A DNA stretch of 64,000 bases from the NCBI RefSeq assembly GCF_003369915.1, contig NC_046673.1, forward strand, positions 19,025,718 through 19,089,717, written 5' to 3'. This DNA is from Drosophila miranda (Eukaryota; Arthropoda; Insecta; Diptera; Drosophilidae). The position numbers were made by a program, and so were the translations under genes. How positions within the stretch are numbered: position 1 is the stretch's first letter; each line of letters begins with the position of its first letter. Below the pieces are notes generated by a model. It was not told the DNA's origin. It was given only the letters and a program-made list of their open reading frames with translations, and did not search any database. This document shows positions 13,502-26,916 of the stretch, piece by piece.

Positions 13502-13621
13502 TAAAATATACATATATTCGAGTGTGTATGCAGGATTTCATCCGAAAAGTCGTGGGATGAGGGGTGTTACCATCTACGTTTGAATGAATATGCATTCCAG
13601 GTATATTCCATATTTGGTATC

Positions 13622-13938
13622 TCATACCCATTCCACGAGTGGCCCCGACTGTTGGCTAGGTCCGCCATATAGTCCATGAAATACATCGAACAGACGGCCA
13701 TTTATCTTTCCATAGGTGATGAACAGTTCCTCGACAGGCATGGCCAATAATTCCAACTTCACAGCTTCGGCGCTCTCCAATTTATGGTCACAGTCCGCAA
13801 CCGATTTGGTTCCGTTCCGTTGATATAAGCAATGCACTTGACCTCAAACAGGTCCGGGGAACATGGCACGCATGCGTCGAGCGCTAACAGTGTGGCCACG
13901 TAGATTGAAGATCGGGGGCCCCTTTCTCTGGACTCCAT
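13622..13938 (-). pseudogene. Small unrecognised gene broken by a frameshift
   Basis: ATG at 13938 opens a frame beginning MESRERGPRSSIYVATLLAL and running into ...DLFEVKCIAYINGTE, which then loses coherence. Near 13815 a different frame takes over with protein-like sequence (CDHKLESAEAVKLELLAMP, then VEELFITYGKINGRLFDVFH) and ends at a stop at 13622. Together they would make a protein of roughly 105 residues with four cysteines. A perfect DRE (TATCGATA) lies near 13990, just upstream. A minus-strand AATAAA lies at 13496-13501, about 120 bp past the stop. Promoter, ORF and poly(A) signal are thus in the right order. The single frame change means either recent pseudogenisation, a polymorphism or a sequence error. 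I do not recognise the family. Confidence 0.45.
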
Positions 13939-16900
13939 GAGCGGAAACGTTCGCGTGCGCCTTTAATAGGGATGGTTATGATCTTTTGAATATCGATAGT
14001 TGTTTGATATTTTCAGAGCGTTTATCGCAATACCGCAAGATATTTTTATTTAATAGTTCATCTACTATTTTGTTTTCTTTTTCAAAATAAGACAATCCTT
14101 TTCACGTGAAAATACACGAGTCCAGAAATTGAAGCAGTGCCAGATTGTCTGTTGGCGGCCTCCGCCTCCCCTCCGCGGATGCCGATGGCCCCAGCAACCA
14201 GTTCTCCAGGAAACCCCTCTTCTCGCCCTCCGTGGCACCTTCTGGCCTCCTCTGGAAGGCAAGTTGTGTGCTTTTTATTGTTTTACGAGGGCTTGCAGCA
14301 GCTGCGTGGGCAACTTTCGACATGGCCTGTTTGCTGGTGGGTCCGAGGCCGGGGCCGGTGCCGGGCCTGGGGCCCGTGGGGCATCTTCGTGTTGCAGCTG
14401 CAACAATTTCATAAACTGCTGATGATGCCACACAGCGCACACAAAGTTTTCAGCGAGCTGATAAAGAGCGTTTTGCCCCTCAAACGCCCTGCACTCTCCC
14501 CCTTTTTTCGTTCCGTGTGCCCGGCTCCTTCCTTTCTGCAAAGAGGGTACATATTCCGGTCAGGCTCCTTCTTGTTCCTTCCTGGCTTCCTCTTAACGTT
14601 TAAGTAAACGGCACCAAGATGGACATGATGCTGCAAAGAAGGACAACGACAAGGACGACGACGAGCGTGTTAATATTTAATATCCCCACGCTTGATTTCG
14701 CATCAATAATACGTCCATTGCCCGCACTCAAGCGACTCCTGCGATTGCGAGACTATATTATTTGATCACGAACTCTCTGGATATTGCATACGAATGAACT
14801 TTGAGCTATGGTTCTTTCGAAATAACTCTGCTGCAGAGTAGTAAAAGTCCTCTGGAGGTTTGTGGATGGCAATGATTGCTCTCCTTACTAGTCCATGAGC
14901 ATGGGGATCTGCACAGCTATGATTCCCTAACTGGTTCCATACAAATACAAATAGTAGCCATTGACGAAAGCGTTTTCCTTTCTTTCTGGAAAAGAATTTA
15001 AAGGGAGAAACATAATCACTGTGCAATCAGAATGGCGCCAAAATAAGGCCCTCCTCTTACATGATGTATTCTTGAGTTGCATCTGAATTTCGGAGAAGTC
15101 TGTTTCTACTGGTCTAATGGCTTAAGTCCCCGATCGGCCGGATCGATTTCAAATTATGTCGCACAAATAAAATTCCGAAACGCTGCGAATCAATTTTCCA
15201 TCGATCGAATCAGGGATGATGTTCGTATGGAAACGATTAAAATGCATGCCTGTATTTCAATCGATCATTTTGCTCAGCAGGCTTTTTGCTGACGAGTACT
15301 CAGATCAGTAGCGAGAAAGTGCCAGCCGGCTGGAAAAATTCAATAATGAAGACAAATTGAATCTCATTAAGGCAGTCGAATAAAAGCCAATTAACAATAT
15401 GAGCATTATAATTCATTAATTTTATATCCGGAATTCATTTTCTTAATTTATTAGGAGATAAAAAGAACGAATCCATTAATCCATTGTCCTCCAGCACCAC
15501 AGCATCCTGCTTGTTTTCATACAAAATTTGAATTTTTAACTGATTTTATTTGTAAACACGCAAGAGGGTGACCGTAGAGCACTCACTGGTCATTTGGTCA
15601 CACTGGTCACCGAGCAAATGTAATGGCGCTTTCCATCGATGGATGGATGGAAAATTGTTCTGATCTGGTTCTGTATGATAAATGCTTTTGCAGTCCTTTG
15701 TGAGGTACTTTGCGCAGAAGGTATTGCTTATTGGAATGGACAAAAAAACTTTTGATTGCAACTGTAGTTTTGGCCCCTTCCCCCAGCCCCATCCACCATT
15801 ATGGCCTTCTTTTTTGCAGTCTCTCTGTCTTTCGTTTTTCGCTGGTTTTCGCAGGGGCTTGGTTTTTTCTTTCATTCGCATTTTTTGCATAATTTGATTT
15901 TCCTGTTTTCGCATGATTTCAAAATAAACATGAAAAATTCGACGTCTTCTGGATCTCTCGCCCTCTTTCCACCTCCCGCCCTCGAATGGCAGACAAAAAA
16001 AATGTTCCTTTTCGTAGAGAAAACTTTTCACTAGTTGAACTTCTTGCAAGAAAAGTTTGCTGCGGGGTTTTTGTTGTTGTTGCTGCTGTTTTTCGTCCAG
16101 CTCCCTTCCCAACCCTACCCCTCATATATCCACATCATGGACAACAAAATATCGCCACGGACTTTGAGCTATGGGGCGGGGCAAAGGAGATGGATGCGGG
16201 GCGGAGGCGGAGGCGGATGGCACGCCCCTTGCATTGTAGTAAAATAAATATTTGCATGTGTTGTGCATATTGTTTCTTAACATCCTTTTTGGATCGAACT
16301 CTCGTCTCATAGTCGTCGTTTCGCCGCACTCCCATCTCCCAATACCCTTCCCAAAATGATATTACTCATAGTTTCATGATATTATAGTCCGCAGAACCTT
16401 AGTTTTATTTACTAGAAACACATCATATTTTATCATAGTTGAAAACTAAGGGTATCCCATAGCTCTGACTCGCACAACTTAATCTCTCTGCCTCTTGCTT
16501 TCCGCATAGTTTTTCCAGGGTCTAGGGACTATGCCACACAATGAATGGATGGTCTGTGGTGTGGATGTGGGTGTGGGTGTGGTGTGGCCTTCGGGCGGCT
16601 TTCGGGGTCCCAGGGGTCAAGTGTCCTTCGGAGGTGCATCTCGTGTAAAGTGCAATTGATTGCCGTTTAAGTGCGTTTTCATGTTGCGTGCATTGAATTT
16701 GCCCTGTCATATTTGCTGTTGCAAGTTTGCCCATTCTTCCTGCCCCACCCCCAATCCGGCCTACTCCAATCTGGACCCGTCCCTTCCTGACAAGCGTTCC
16801 AGATGGTTAATCAGTCAAGTGACGTAGGCGAAATTATGTGCAATGCACGGCGTTGAAGCTGCTGCTCGGCAACTGGGGGGGCGTGGCTCGCCCACTCCGG

Positions 16901-18646
16901 GCTGTTGCAACATGTCCGTGGCAGCAAATTGTTCAAATGAACTGCAAAACCAAAGTAGGGATTGTCTATTTTTTGGGCGAGTAATTAGAACGATTTTGAT
17001 ATGATGGAGGCCATATTTAGTTGATTTTGGTCCATGGCTATTTTCGTTTTGGTTCGTGTTTCAAGCGCAGATTGGATCCCTTTGAAAGATGATTACTCCG
17101 TAGGTGCACAAGCACTTATCAAGGAGCTAAAATTCTGAAAAAACATATTCGAGAATCGAGGAATTTACTTTCTTGAAATAATTTCTACGGATTTTTGTCA
17201 CATTTTTCAGCAAGGAATCATTATGGATTGCTTCTGTGCGGCAATGAGGGTTAATGTTGTGGGGAGACTCCACCTTCTGCGTTCTGGGTGCTGCCTTTCC
17301 CGCCTCCCGCCCCCTGCCTCCTGCCTTCTGCCACCTGTGCGTGCACTCAATCATCCCGTGGCCTGACATGCGGATGAGCTGCTCTTTAAGTCGGCTTCAG
17401 CTGGGGTTTCTGCAAAAATGCCTTACAAATGCTAATTCATAATCTTAATGACAATGAGACCAGGCGGCGGCAGACAGGTGGTGGGGCGCCACACAGGAGG
17501 ATGCCACACAATTCTCAAATAATTTACATATTCCGCAGGCTGCCACTGAGGCTGGGATTAGGGTCTGGTCTGGGGTTTTTGGGGTTGTCATAACTCTGAC
17601 GACATTTATCTCAATTTCACGCACGCTAAATACTCACTAAGAGAAGGATACCCCTCCCGAATGACAGAGAGAGAGAGAGAAAGAGAGGCAAGCAGCATGA
17701 TATATACACTCCAACAAAACAACAAAATTAATATATATATAACCCCGAACTATGCAAAACCAAAGACATTATATGTAAATATGTAAAGTAAGTTGGACCC
17801 CATTTTCATGGGGGCCTTTGAAAGTGGGTCCATATTCCCTTTTTATTGGAAACTGAATTATAATCCAGAGTGGTTGCTCTTCCTTCTTCTTTTCTTTCAT
17901 TGCAATTGCTGCTGGTATGCCATGGATTGGGGGGATAATGAGAGTTGGTCTTTGAGGTGTTGAACTTTTGCTGAAAGTTTGATTCCTTGTTTTTAGTTTT
18001 AGCTGAGTTTTTTGAGTGTATTCTTAGACACACACACACACACGGGCACGCAATGGCGCAGGATACTTGGCATAATAATAGCCGGGACAATATTCTTGCC
18101 ACCAGGACCTGCCTGCCTCATGACGCGGCCTTGCCATCGCCTTACGCCTGCCGTCATCGCTGTCAACGTGGTGGCATCTACCGCGACCGAGCACCGAGCA
18201 CCGAGCACCGCGCTCCGCTCCACTTTCTGTTTAAATAATAAACTAAGAAAGCATAGCGCTCAAATGCAAAGTTAAATATGCAAAATACACACGCACGCAA
18301 TGCTCCATCGCCCCACCGTCCCACTCCGCTGAAGCGCCCTTGTGCCGCCGAAATGGGTACAGCGTTTTCCTTTACAAAAAATAAGGAAACGTAGGATCAT
18401 AAGCCGCTCGGCAGCTCGTTGAATGTATTTAAGCATAAATTTCAATTATGCACCAAATAAAAGAGAGACAGAGACACACACACACAGAAAGATAGAGAGG
18501 CAGAGAGAGAGAGAGAAAGGACCTCTAAGCCGCTGCCATTAAAGCCGGCAAGCTACCGACTATGGCTTAAAAGATATTCCATCTTGTTCTCATCTTTGGG
18601 GCACCCTTCCTCCTATAGAGGGTATGACTGTTTTCAGCTAATTTTT

Positions 18647-18670
18647 GATATAATATATATATATATATAT
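18647..18670. repeat. (TA)n microsatellite
   Basis: A TA-rich run with about ten uninterrupted dinucleotides, seen directly. Confidence 0.85.
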
Positions 18671-21600
18671 TCCTGATATGCAGACTGGATAATGTTTCCT
18701 TTCTTGCGGTATTCCCAAGTTCTTAATGATATTTTTCAGCTAAAAGTCTGCTAAGAGTATCTAATGATTCGGATCCCAAGGAGAGACATCATTATGCCCA
18801 TTCTGCTGCCGCATGTGAGGAATTTAGTTTAATTTTTTTGTGGTTTTTCGTGGGGCTTGGGAAAAAACACACGTCCTGTGCGAGATAAGGAAAAGCGGGA
18901 AATGAAGAATGGAAATTCGCAATCAATTAGCATTAGTGGGGGACGCAGGGTGGCAGTGTGGCAGGGTGAATGAATGACCTCGAAAGGGAGATGTTGGAAA
19001 AAATCTGTCCACCAAGTGCGTGGGTAATAATGCTGTGGCTTGATGTCCGATGCCTGATTGAAAATTCTCAAGGATTATGCTTTGGTTTCATTGGAAATTA
19101 TCCCTCATGGGCCCCACTGAACATTTTCTCCTCGGCAATTCCTTTAATTTACCTGCAAATATATGTAGGCACATCGCACTGTTTGAGATGTTTCATTTGT
19201 CTCTTTCATCGAAGCTCAGCAAACTATAAGGAATCTTTTGCCCGAGCACCTACCAGCCGTACCAGCATCGTTTCTTATATTAATCCTTACCTGAAGTTAT
19301 CGCAAACTGAATATTTAGATGCTTTTGTGCAACGCTCGAGGGCCAATGTCATGCTAATGCTGCACATTATTATTTGCTTCAGATACAATTTCAATTAGAG
19401 GCAAGTGCCGTCGTACGTCGTAATCCCAGATTTGCCACATGCGCGGGCAAATGTCACAGTATCCATGGCGCCAAGAGACCTTTGACATGACTTTTGTTCA
19501 AGTCCCTGCCATTGTGTTTTCGGCTTCCAACTCTTGAATGAAATGGGGAGGCTGCAAGCCGATAATAGCCTTAGATACATACAATATTTTTGACAGAGAG
19601 TAAGACTAATGCTGCCAGAGCGTACTCAGGGCCAGGGCCGCCTCGATGTATTGTCCCACCTCCGACGCACCGAAGCGACGAGTGCATTATAGTGGAAATT
19701 TTACAAAGACACGAGCTCGAGATCGAGACTCCTCACTGCAGTTTCATTTTAATGAGCTAATCGGATTTGCTTGTGGCCTGGGCTCCAGGGCAACGATATA
19801 TTCGGATACATTATCTACGCAGTGCAACGATGAAGCTTGCCTCCTGTCCCCTCACTCCTGACTCCTGTCTCCAACCCACCTATTGCCCCCGGGGGGTGAC
19901 CACTTCTTGCTCAAACGCCTCCCTGCGGCAGCGAAACTCAAAATCAAATTACATGTTTAACAAACAAGCCACTTGCATGCCACGAAGCCCTGCCACAGTG
20001 CCACACACAGGACACACATTATGCAACACATGCCTGCCCCGCCCCGCCCCGCCCTACCCCTTCTCGTAAGTATGTACAGCTCGTCGTCGCCTATCGCAAT
20101 CATAAATGCCCCAATGCGTTATGTTTGGACTAATTATTCAACATTAATTCTAATTTGATTTGTTTATTTTGTATAACAAAATGTGTTTGCATTTTGTGTA
20201 TGTGGGTGTGTGTAGGTGGCAAGAAGGCAGCTCCCTATGTTCTCGACACTGCAACAAAATACGTTCCTACCACACAAACTGGAACGCCTCCGCCCTCCCC
20301 ATTTACGCCTGAAATCAAGGCCATTCCCATTCATTCCAGTGCCCATGATTCATTATGGGGCTGCTTCCTCCCAGACCCAAAGAACTACTCTTTTCTCTCA
20401 GTGTTCATGGTGGGGGCAGGGTGAAGGGCAAGTAGTTGGTAAGGGGGACTGTTAGTGCAGAGCCCCAGCCCCAGCCCCAACCCCTGATGGAAATTCAATA
20501 GAATTTTGTTAGGATCGTAATTAAATAACACTCGTCATTCGTCCGTCTATATGGGAAGGGGGGTCTTTTCGTCCTGGACAAAACAGTGTTTAATGCTCAT
20601 TCGTGCGTACATATATCCGGGCTATCAGTACGTGTGCATATAGTACCGATAAATGTTGGAAGAGCCATGGAGCTATTATTAGATTTCTCGCCATTAAACA
20701 TAGGTGTGATGTATGTACGTACATGTACGTGCATGTATGTATTCCCGAGTTGATTATTCCACTATAGTTATTCCGAGGCAAACAAGCCTGAAGTCCTTTT
20801 CCCTCTCCCTCCTGCTCCTCCCAGCCCTTATCGCTGGAGGAATGACATATAGGAGCGCCTCCGAGCCCGAACTGGCGTTCATCATCATTCAAGGCATCGT
20901 CGCAGCTGCAAGTGGAATCGCCAAATGCCAAATGCAAACATCAGCAGAGCAGACGACAGCAAACACCAAACAAAACCCGAGAGCATCACTTCAACCATAA
21001 GATACCCCTCAATCGAATAGAGTACTTCAAAGAGAACCAATACATAAAACAGATCGCAAAAAGACCAAACATACATGTACGTACACATATCCTTTATGTC
21101 ATTGGAATACCCCCTGTACTCTTCGAATGCGGAGTATAAGAAGCACCAGACCTCAGGGCAAGAAATGGGAGAAGAGTTGAGTTTCGGGACTATTTAGGGT
21201 GGAAAAGAGTCCAGGAAACGCGGAGGGGAAGTCGAAATTCCCCCACTCAATGAATTCTGTTTGAAATTAATGCTCTGAGTTTGTATGCTCTTCCAATCGA
21301 ACTCCACAGATCGATTTTGGTTTAATCATAGACCGCGACTTATCCAGAATTTACGTGCAAAAACTATTTTGCGGTCAGATATGATTCTTTTTTTTATGGA
21401 GTTTCACAGAGTCATTTACGCCCATGAAAAATGTAAACATACTCCTGCGAATATATGCTTTTGAAGAAAATGGCATCGAGGTGCATCGAAGGCGTGGGTG
21501 CAGGAGCATAGGCCCTTATATCGAGCATTCTTACATATACTCCTACGTATGCATCTCTCTTCAGATTTTGTGGGTTGGATTTTGGATCATATTTTGGAAA

Positions 21601-22258
21601 TCTTTCAGTCAAGTTCGGCATAAAATAAAAGCATACATGGCAAAGAAAGACCTGCCAGAAACAAGGAAACACCAAAATACACAACAAAGGCAGGAGTAAA
21701 GGATTGTATCCCATATGTAACCCATAGATCAAAGGGACATATTAATCTAGCAAATGCAACCGAAAATAGGAGAGAAAGACACAACACCAGCAGCAACGAC
21801 TGGTGCAATAAGAATAAAATAAATATAATACAAATATATCATGAATTATTCTATGATATCCGCTTCACTATTGAACCCTCACGAACCCCGGCTTTTTACA
21901 TTGAGAGAGTGAGTCCTGGGGCTCTACTGTAGCCAAAGAATGCACAAATACAGATGCAATTGCAATTAAGGGCATTGCCGATATGCCGATCGACAGCGTA
22001 CACAATACATGCCATCCTTAGGATCCTATTCTCATTACCATTTTCTACTTTCTGTGAGAGGGAAAATGCATCTCTCATTAGGATGAGAGGGAAACTCATA
22101 TGTTTTTTGGAGGTAGAAGTGCTTGGCTGTGTGGGAAAATGCTTGCTTTTTCGGTTTGGCAAAGAGCAATGCAAATGATTTAGCATTGGAACCCACAATC
22201 GAGATAATGAAAGACAAGCTGCATGCTGCCACAATAACCCACTTTTGTTTACCACCCC

Positions 22259-22262
22259 GCTG

Positions 22263-22295
<33 letters not shown>

Positions 22296-22322
22296 TTCTC
22301 TCTCTCTGTCTCTGTCTGCCTC
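22259..22322. repeat. (CT)n microsatellite
   Basis: Long CT tract with a few TTTC and CTGT interruptions. Its reverse complement is a GAGA tract, a potential GAGA-factor/CLAMP-type target (inference). Confidence 0.9.
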
Positions 22323-22616
22323 TGTTGGGAGGAATACACAGAACTTCTTGCCAGGACTCGAGAGCAGGGCCCTTATAAATAGGCAATAGTTTTTGCCTGC
22401 GAAACCACAGGAGCCAGACCATTGGCAAAGGGTGACAAAGGCCAAGGGGTGGCACAGTGAACACCCAGTAGCCAAGACCACAGATCCCCTTTCACCTGTT
22501 TCGCCCTCCGTGTGATGGGGATGAGGTGGGGCTTACGTACGTTAAGGGTATTTATGACATTTTGTAATGGAAAACCGCAGGCGTACTCTAATTAGCAAAT
22601 ACAGGGGACTCACCCA

Positions 22617-22668
22617 TACACACACACATACATACAAACACACACACACACACACACAGAGAGAGACT
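22617..22668. repeat. (CA)n microsatellite, interrupted
   Basis: CA-rich run with CATA and CAAA interruptions followed by GAGAGAG, seen directly. Confidence 0.85.
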
Positions 22669-23130
22669 CGCACGTGCAGAGCATCTTTATTTGATACTAC
22701 GCATACGCCACAGATGACAATGGTTTTTGTGAATTAGAAGGAAGGAGGGAAGAAAGGAAGGAAAGATGGGCGTCCCATCGCATGGACTTAGGTTACCTTG
22801 TCAATACCTACCGCCTGGCCATAAGAACCTTTAATGAGCACACAAAAATGACGAGAGGAAGGAATGCAGCAAGAGATGGGCAGGCATGACGATTATAGGA
22901 GCGTACAGGAGCGTTCCTGGTGGTTAAAGCAGCTTTACAAAAATGCCCCAAAATCAGCATTCAGTTACGGGAAGCATTTTGTTATATATTTCCGCACCGC
23001 TTAGAGTCTAAGTTGGACTCAATATTGGACTACAGTCGGGCACTGGATAGATATTTTAATTCTGTGATAAATAAACTACTTTCCACGTATTGGAATATCT
23101 TTTACCGCCTCTGTACCGCCACTTGGAATG

Positions 23131-23270
23131 TCAGGGAGCGGTAACAGTGCCCTGTAACCGGGAGCGGCCACAGGCTGTTAACAGAGAGAATTGGCTGGAA
23201 ACGGAAACGATAACAGGCTGTTAGCCCTTAACAGCGATGATGCCTTGTTAGAGCTGCTGCTCTGCACAGA
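23131..23270 (+). repeat. TAACAG-dyad dispersed repeat, copy A
   Basis: Begins with a perfect dyad, GGTAACAG-TGCC-CTGTAACC, followed by GAGCGGCCACAGGCTGTTAA, a second CAGGCTGTTAGC block, and an end reading TTGTTAGAGCTGCTG...TGCACAGA. It aligns over its full length with copy B at 25114, which lacks about 20 bp in the middle. The longest copy in the window. Confidence 0.75.
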
Positions 23271-24656
23271 TACGAGTTCTCATGTCTTTTTATCTGTTAA
23301 ATCAATTCAGATATTGTGGGTGTTCTTAAGGCATCAGTCTAATGGGTTATTCCAGCAGATAAAATGGTATATCTACATCCACGAATCACATCAAACACAA
23401 ACGGGCAAGGGAAAGTCCCTCTTGCGGGAGGACGCCAACAAATTAGGCTTTAATGAGCCAAAAACGAGTACACATTTTTCCACACTTTCCAGTTGATTTA
23501 TTTGCACCAATTCAACTTAATATACCCATATACATACATATGTAGCAGGCATACATATATGGCACTATATAGTACTGTATATCTTGGCGGATCGTCGGCA
23601 ACAGTAGGAGGGGAGGATTGTAGCCAATTAACGCTGCTGCTGCTGCAATTAATTTTAAATGCAACGCATCAAAACTAATTGCTCAAAACTGAATTAATTA
23701 AAAAAAATACACACAAAATATACAAATACTGTTTTCCAGTGTGAGCGAACACGGGCCGAATGGCAGATACCCTCGAAGGGTATTTTGTGGGGCAGGGGTA
23801 CTAGTACAGATTGAATGAGTGCTTCGATGCTGTGTAGATGGTATTCCATGGAAATCCTTTGGATGGCGAATCCTCTTAAATCGCGGATACCCCCCATGTT
23901 GTGCCCCCAAATGAAGATCAAGGAAAAGGCAAATGGAGGGAGGCAGTGGGAGGTGCGACAAAGTATGGCGATGCGGAGGCGCCATATTGTTAACAATTCT
24001 GTGTGCATACTAAAATGGCGGCCTCCCCCCGGAACCACACTTGCCCCACAGCGGGGGGCACAGCAGAAGCAGCAGCAGCTCCCCTGACTCTGTGTTGTGT
24101 TTAATTTCTTTTCGCTGCTGCTCCTGCTGCTACTGCTGCTGCTCGTGCCTCTGCAACATCTACTTCTGCCTCTGCTGCTGCCTTTTGCGCGTGGCATGCA
24201 AATGAAATGTCATAAAAATTGCAACTCTGCTGCGACGCTGCCGTGCTGCAACGCTGGCAGCGGCGTCAATGTTGCAGCTGCCGCACCACCATGGTCCATG
24301 CAGCCGCCGCAGCGCCCTCTGCCACCGCTGTCAACCGCAGCCATGAAGCAGCGACGCAGCGCGCATATTTTCCAAGATTTTTCTTTCCCTTTCCCTTTTT
24401 TTCTTTTTTTTTTTAATTTTAGAAAAACGCAGACTATTTTTTCTGTTGCTTTTGCTGCTGTTTCCTTGCGCTGTGGCAATGTTGCATAAATGAAAACGGG
24501 AATAGAAAAATGCACAGAGGCTCGGCACTGCACACACACACGTACACACATGTCTCCTGGGAGAGACGAAGCAAAGCGAAGGGAGGGGAAGGTGGGGCAA
24601 AGCCATGGAAAACCATAGGAAAAGCCAGAGAAAGGTTGAGCTGAACGGCGAGGGCC

Positions 24657-24678
24657 AGAGAGAGAGAGAGAGAGAGAG
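24657..24678. repeat. (GA)n microsatellite
   Basis: Uninterrupted GA run of about 11 units. Confidence 0.9.
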
Positions 24679-25113
24679 CAGTGGAGCAGTGGAGAAGCCA
24701 ACGACAGTTTAGAAAATGTGCAAAAGTATTAAATTTCAGTCGCCCAGAGCAGAACCATTGGAACCGAAGGAGAAGAAAAGAGAAAGGAAGGAAAAGGCGT
24801 TGCGGTCACCATATCCCCATGGGCGGACGTACCACACGTGGCACCTCGCCGCGCCGCGCCGCGCCCCGAAGTGGAACTGTAACTGAAGATGCAGATTGGA
24901 AATGGGGTTTGTGGCGGGAAAAGCTCAAAGGAAAAGCTCAAAGTCCATCCGCTGGCTTGAGACAACAAAAAAGACAAGGCAGGTGGCTGTAGGAGGGCGG
25001 GTGGATAGAATTGTAGATGTAGGAGCTCCTCAGCGATGAGTAAAAGGAATTAAAGTCGGAGTGCGGTTTAGTATATTTGCTATTATTATGGCCGCTCGAG
25101 AGCCATGTGGATC

Positions 25114-25242
25114 GCGAGTGGTTACAGTGTGCTGTAAACGGCAGCGGCCACAGGCTGTTAACGGAGAGTGGTAACATGCTGTTAGCCTCGGAGGTTAACA
25201 GAGCCGTTCCTCTGTTAGAGCTGCTGGCCTGCACAGAGGGAA
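25114..25242 (+). repeat. TAACAG-dyad dispersed repeat, copy B
   Basis: Same order of blocks as copy A: GGTTACAGTGTGCTGTAAAC, AGCGGCCACAGGCTGTTAAC, GCTGTTAGCCTC, and CTGTTAGAGCTGCTGGCCTG then CACAGA. It lies just 3' of the four-span membrane protein gene that ends at 25322. Confidence 0.75.
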
Positions 25243-25321
25243 AGGTGGAGTGGAATTGATCTGATTTGGCTATAACTTCTATTGAATAATGAAAAACATA
25301 TTTAAATGCAGTTTATGACAT

Positions 25322-26333
25322 TTACAACACTGATTGTTTCTCATTGGAAGGATCCATATCGCTCTGGCTGTGCTGCAGGCTCAGTTCCCGTGCTTGTTCC
25401 TGTTCCTGTTCCTGGCTCTCAACTGCCGGCTGCACTTCCTCAATATCCTCCCGTCGGCTCCTCCGGATGCCGTTCCTTGCAATCCTGCCATACGGCATGT
25501 AGAAGCGGGAATGCTGCCACTGGATCTGCAACAGGTAGGAGTAGGCCACCAGCCCAAAATACAGACCGAGTACTGTGAGAAAAGTGCATTAGCAAGACTG
25601 AAAAATATGTGAACAGATTGTGTGGACGCTACGTAAAAGAAAAGAAAGGACAACGATTTCGTAATAGCAATAAACACAGGATTTCAGGCCGTGCTGCAGG
25701 ATTAAAAGGGGGCACAGCAGGAGATGCACGACGTTCGTGAAGAGGTAGATCCTAACGAGACACTGCCATTCCTGCGAAAGAGACCAGGACTGCCATCAAG
25801 GACCCTTTGTATGGCCAGAAACCATACCAAAAAGGTGCCAACCATCAGCATGGCCGATCCGATGAGGTAAGCCATATATCCGAGACGACCTATATACAGC
25901 ATCCAGTTACCTGAAAAGAAGGAAGTGGTATCCATATCGCTATCCACATGGGAGCCCCTTTCATTCAATTACTTTCACCGAACACCAGGCATATCGCCGA
26001 GGAGCACAGCTCAAAGAACCCCATGAAACAGCAGCCCACCCGGAGATCCACACAGCAGCAGCATTTCTTCAGACTGCGGCGCAGTCTCTTCTTTCGGCGT
26101 TCGTAGGAGAGATCCCTGGAGTCCGGGGGCACCGCCAGAGACGTCTCCTCGTGGGAGACGTAGAAGCCGCTCTGGTCCGAGGGCGCCTGAAAAGACTGAT
26201 CCCCCTCGGAGTCAAGTTCAAAATCACTGGAGGAGTCCTGGGGAGTCGTCTGGGTCTGCACATCCGACACTTGCCGGTTCCAGCGGTGCGGCTTAGGCGG
26301 GATTTGGGGTGTGGTCTCCCCGCTTTTGGGCAT
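25322..26333 (-). CDS. Four-span membrane protein (DUF4728-like), 285 aa, four exons
   Basis: Exons joined on the minus strand: 26333-25973, 25910-25804, 25771-25633 and 25572-25322, with GT-AG introns of 62, 32 and 60 bp. The summed 858 nt give 285 codons plus stop with consistent phases. The N-terminal 90 residues are cytosolic in character: proline-rich start (MPKSGETTPQIPPKPHR), an acidic Ser/Thr stretch, then a basic run RRKKRLRRSLKK ending in a CCCC palmitoylation-like cluster. Four hydrophobic spans follow, at about residues 97-119, 125-153, 160-185 and 190-220. The C-terminal tail is rich in Glu and Gln. The topology resembles the insect four-span DUF4728 membrane proteins; that assignment is from memory and no function is known to me. 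The weakest joint is the 32-bp second intron with donor GTCCTT, so that splice could differ. ATG chosen at 26333 is the first in frame. Confidence 0.8.
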
Positions 26334-26882
26334 TATGTTTGAGGTCCACGCATAAAGAAAGGTTTCCTTAGTTTAATCTTTTATTTCGAATTTTGGTTTG
26401 GCTTTGGTTTTCCCACAAATGTCACATACTTGTGCCTGCTTTCTGTAGATTGTCAAAAGCAAAATCAAAATTTGGATCTGCACGAAAATCTATCAAAAAA
26501 GTAATCTTTCTTCCCCTGGAAACGCTTTTCCTTTTCAACTTCTTTTCATGGAAAAAGCTCTCTGCTGCTGCTGTTGTCCTTTTTGGCTGCTTTTTCCCCA
26601 AAAATTCTTGTCACATTGGCAACATTTGGGGGCCCTTCCCTCCTCTCCCCCAGTGGAAGATATAGTGCCAGTTTTTTGGTCACAAGCCCGTAACCCGTAA
26701 CCCGTAACCCTAGAAATGGCCTTGCCCCCTGTTCTGTTCCTTCCACAACTTCCGACATGCACTCAATGCTCTGGCTCTTGATGATGATGTTGCTCCAACT
26801 TCTGTGGACTGTGGACGGGCCTGGACTGCTGATGACCACAGGACATACCCCCACACACCCGCACACTTGACAGGCACCACAT

Positions 26883-26916
<34 letters not shown>

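Larger units (their letters stand above)
14040..25321. other. Non-coding region with microsatellites and dyad repeats
   Basis: No gene is supported. A GC-rich block at 14.1-14.6 kb is open in several frames on both strands without a credible product. Further on are simple repeats (TA at 18647-18670, CT at 22259-22322, CA at 22617-22668, GA at 24657-24678) and CAG/CTG-rich DNA at 24.06-24.35 kb. Two copies of the TAACAG dyad repeat lie at 23.13 and 25.11 kb. An isolated match to the fly core-promoter Motif 1 is at 15595-15605. Confidence 0.5.

Noticed and set aside
14102..14607. Overlapping open frames on both strands in a GC-rich block
   Set aside because: Four or more frames are open at once because stop codons are rare in GC-rich DNA. 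The minus-strand frame (MSKVAHAAAASPRK...) is the most protein-like, but there is no conserved domain or gene framework.
15546..16112. 188-residue minus-strand open frame
   Set aside because: Begins with a poly-Q simple repeat and continues with low-complexity lysine/arginine/glutamate sequence; + strand frames over the same bases are equally open.
26688..26710. CCCGTAA tandem resembling a telomere-type repeat
   Set aside because: Only about three units in unique DNA, and Drosophila does not use telomerase-type repeats; a trivial local tandem.
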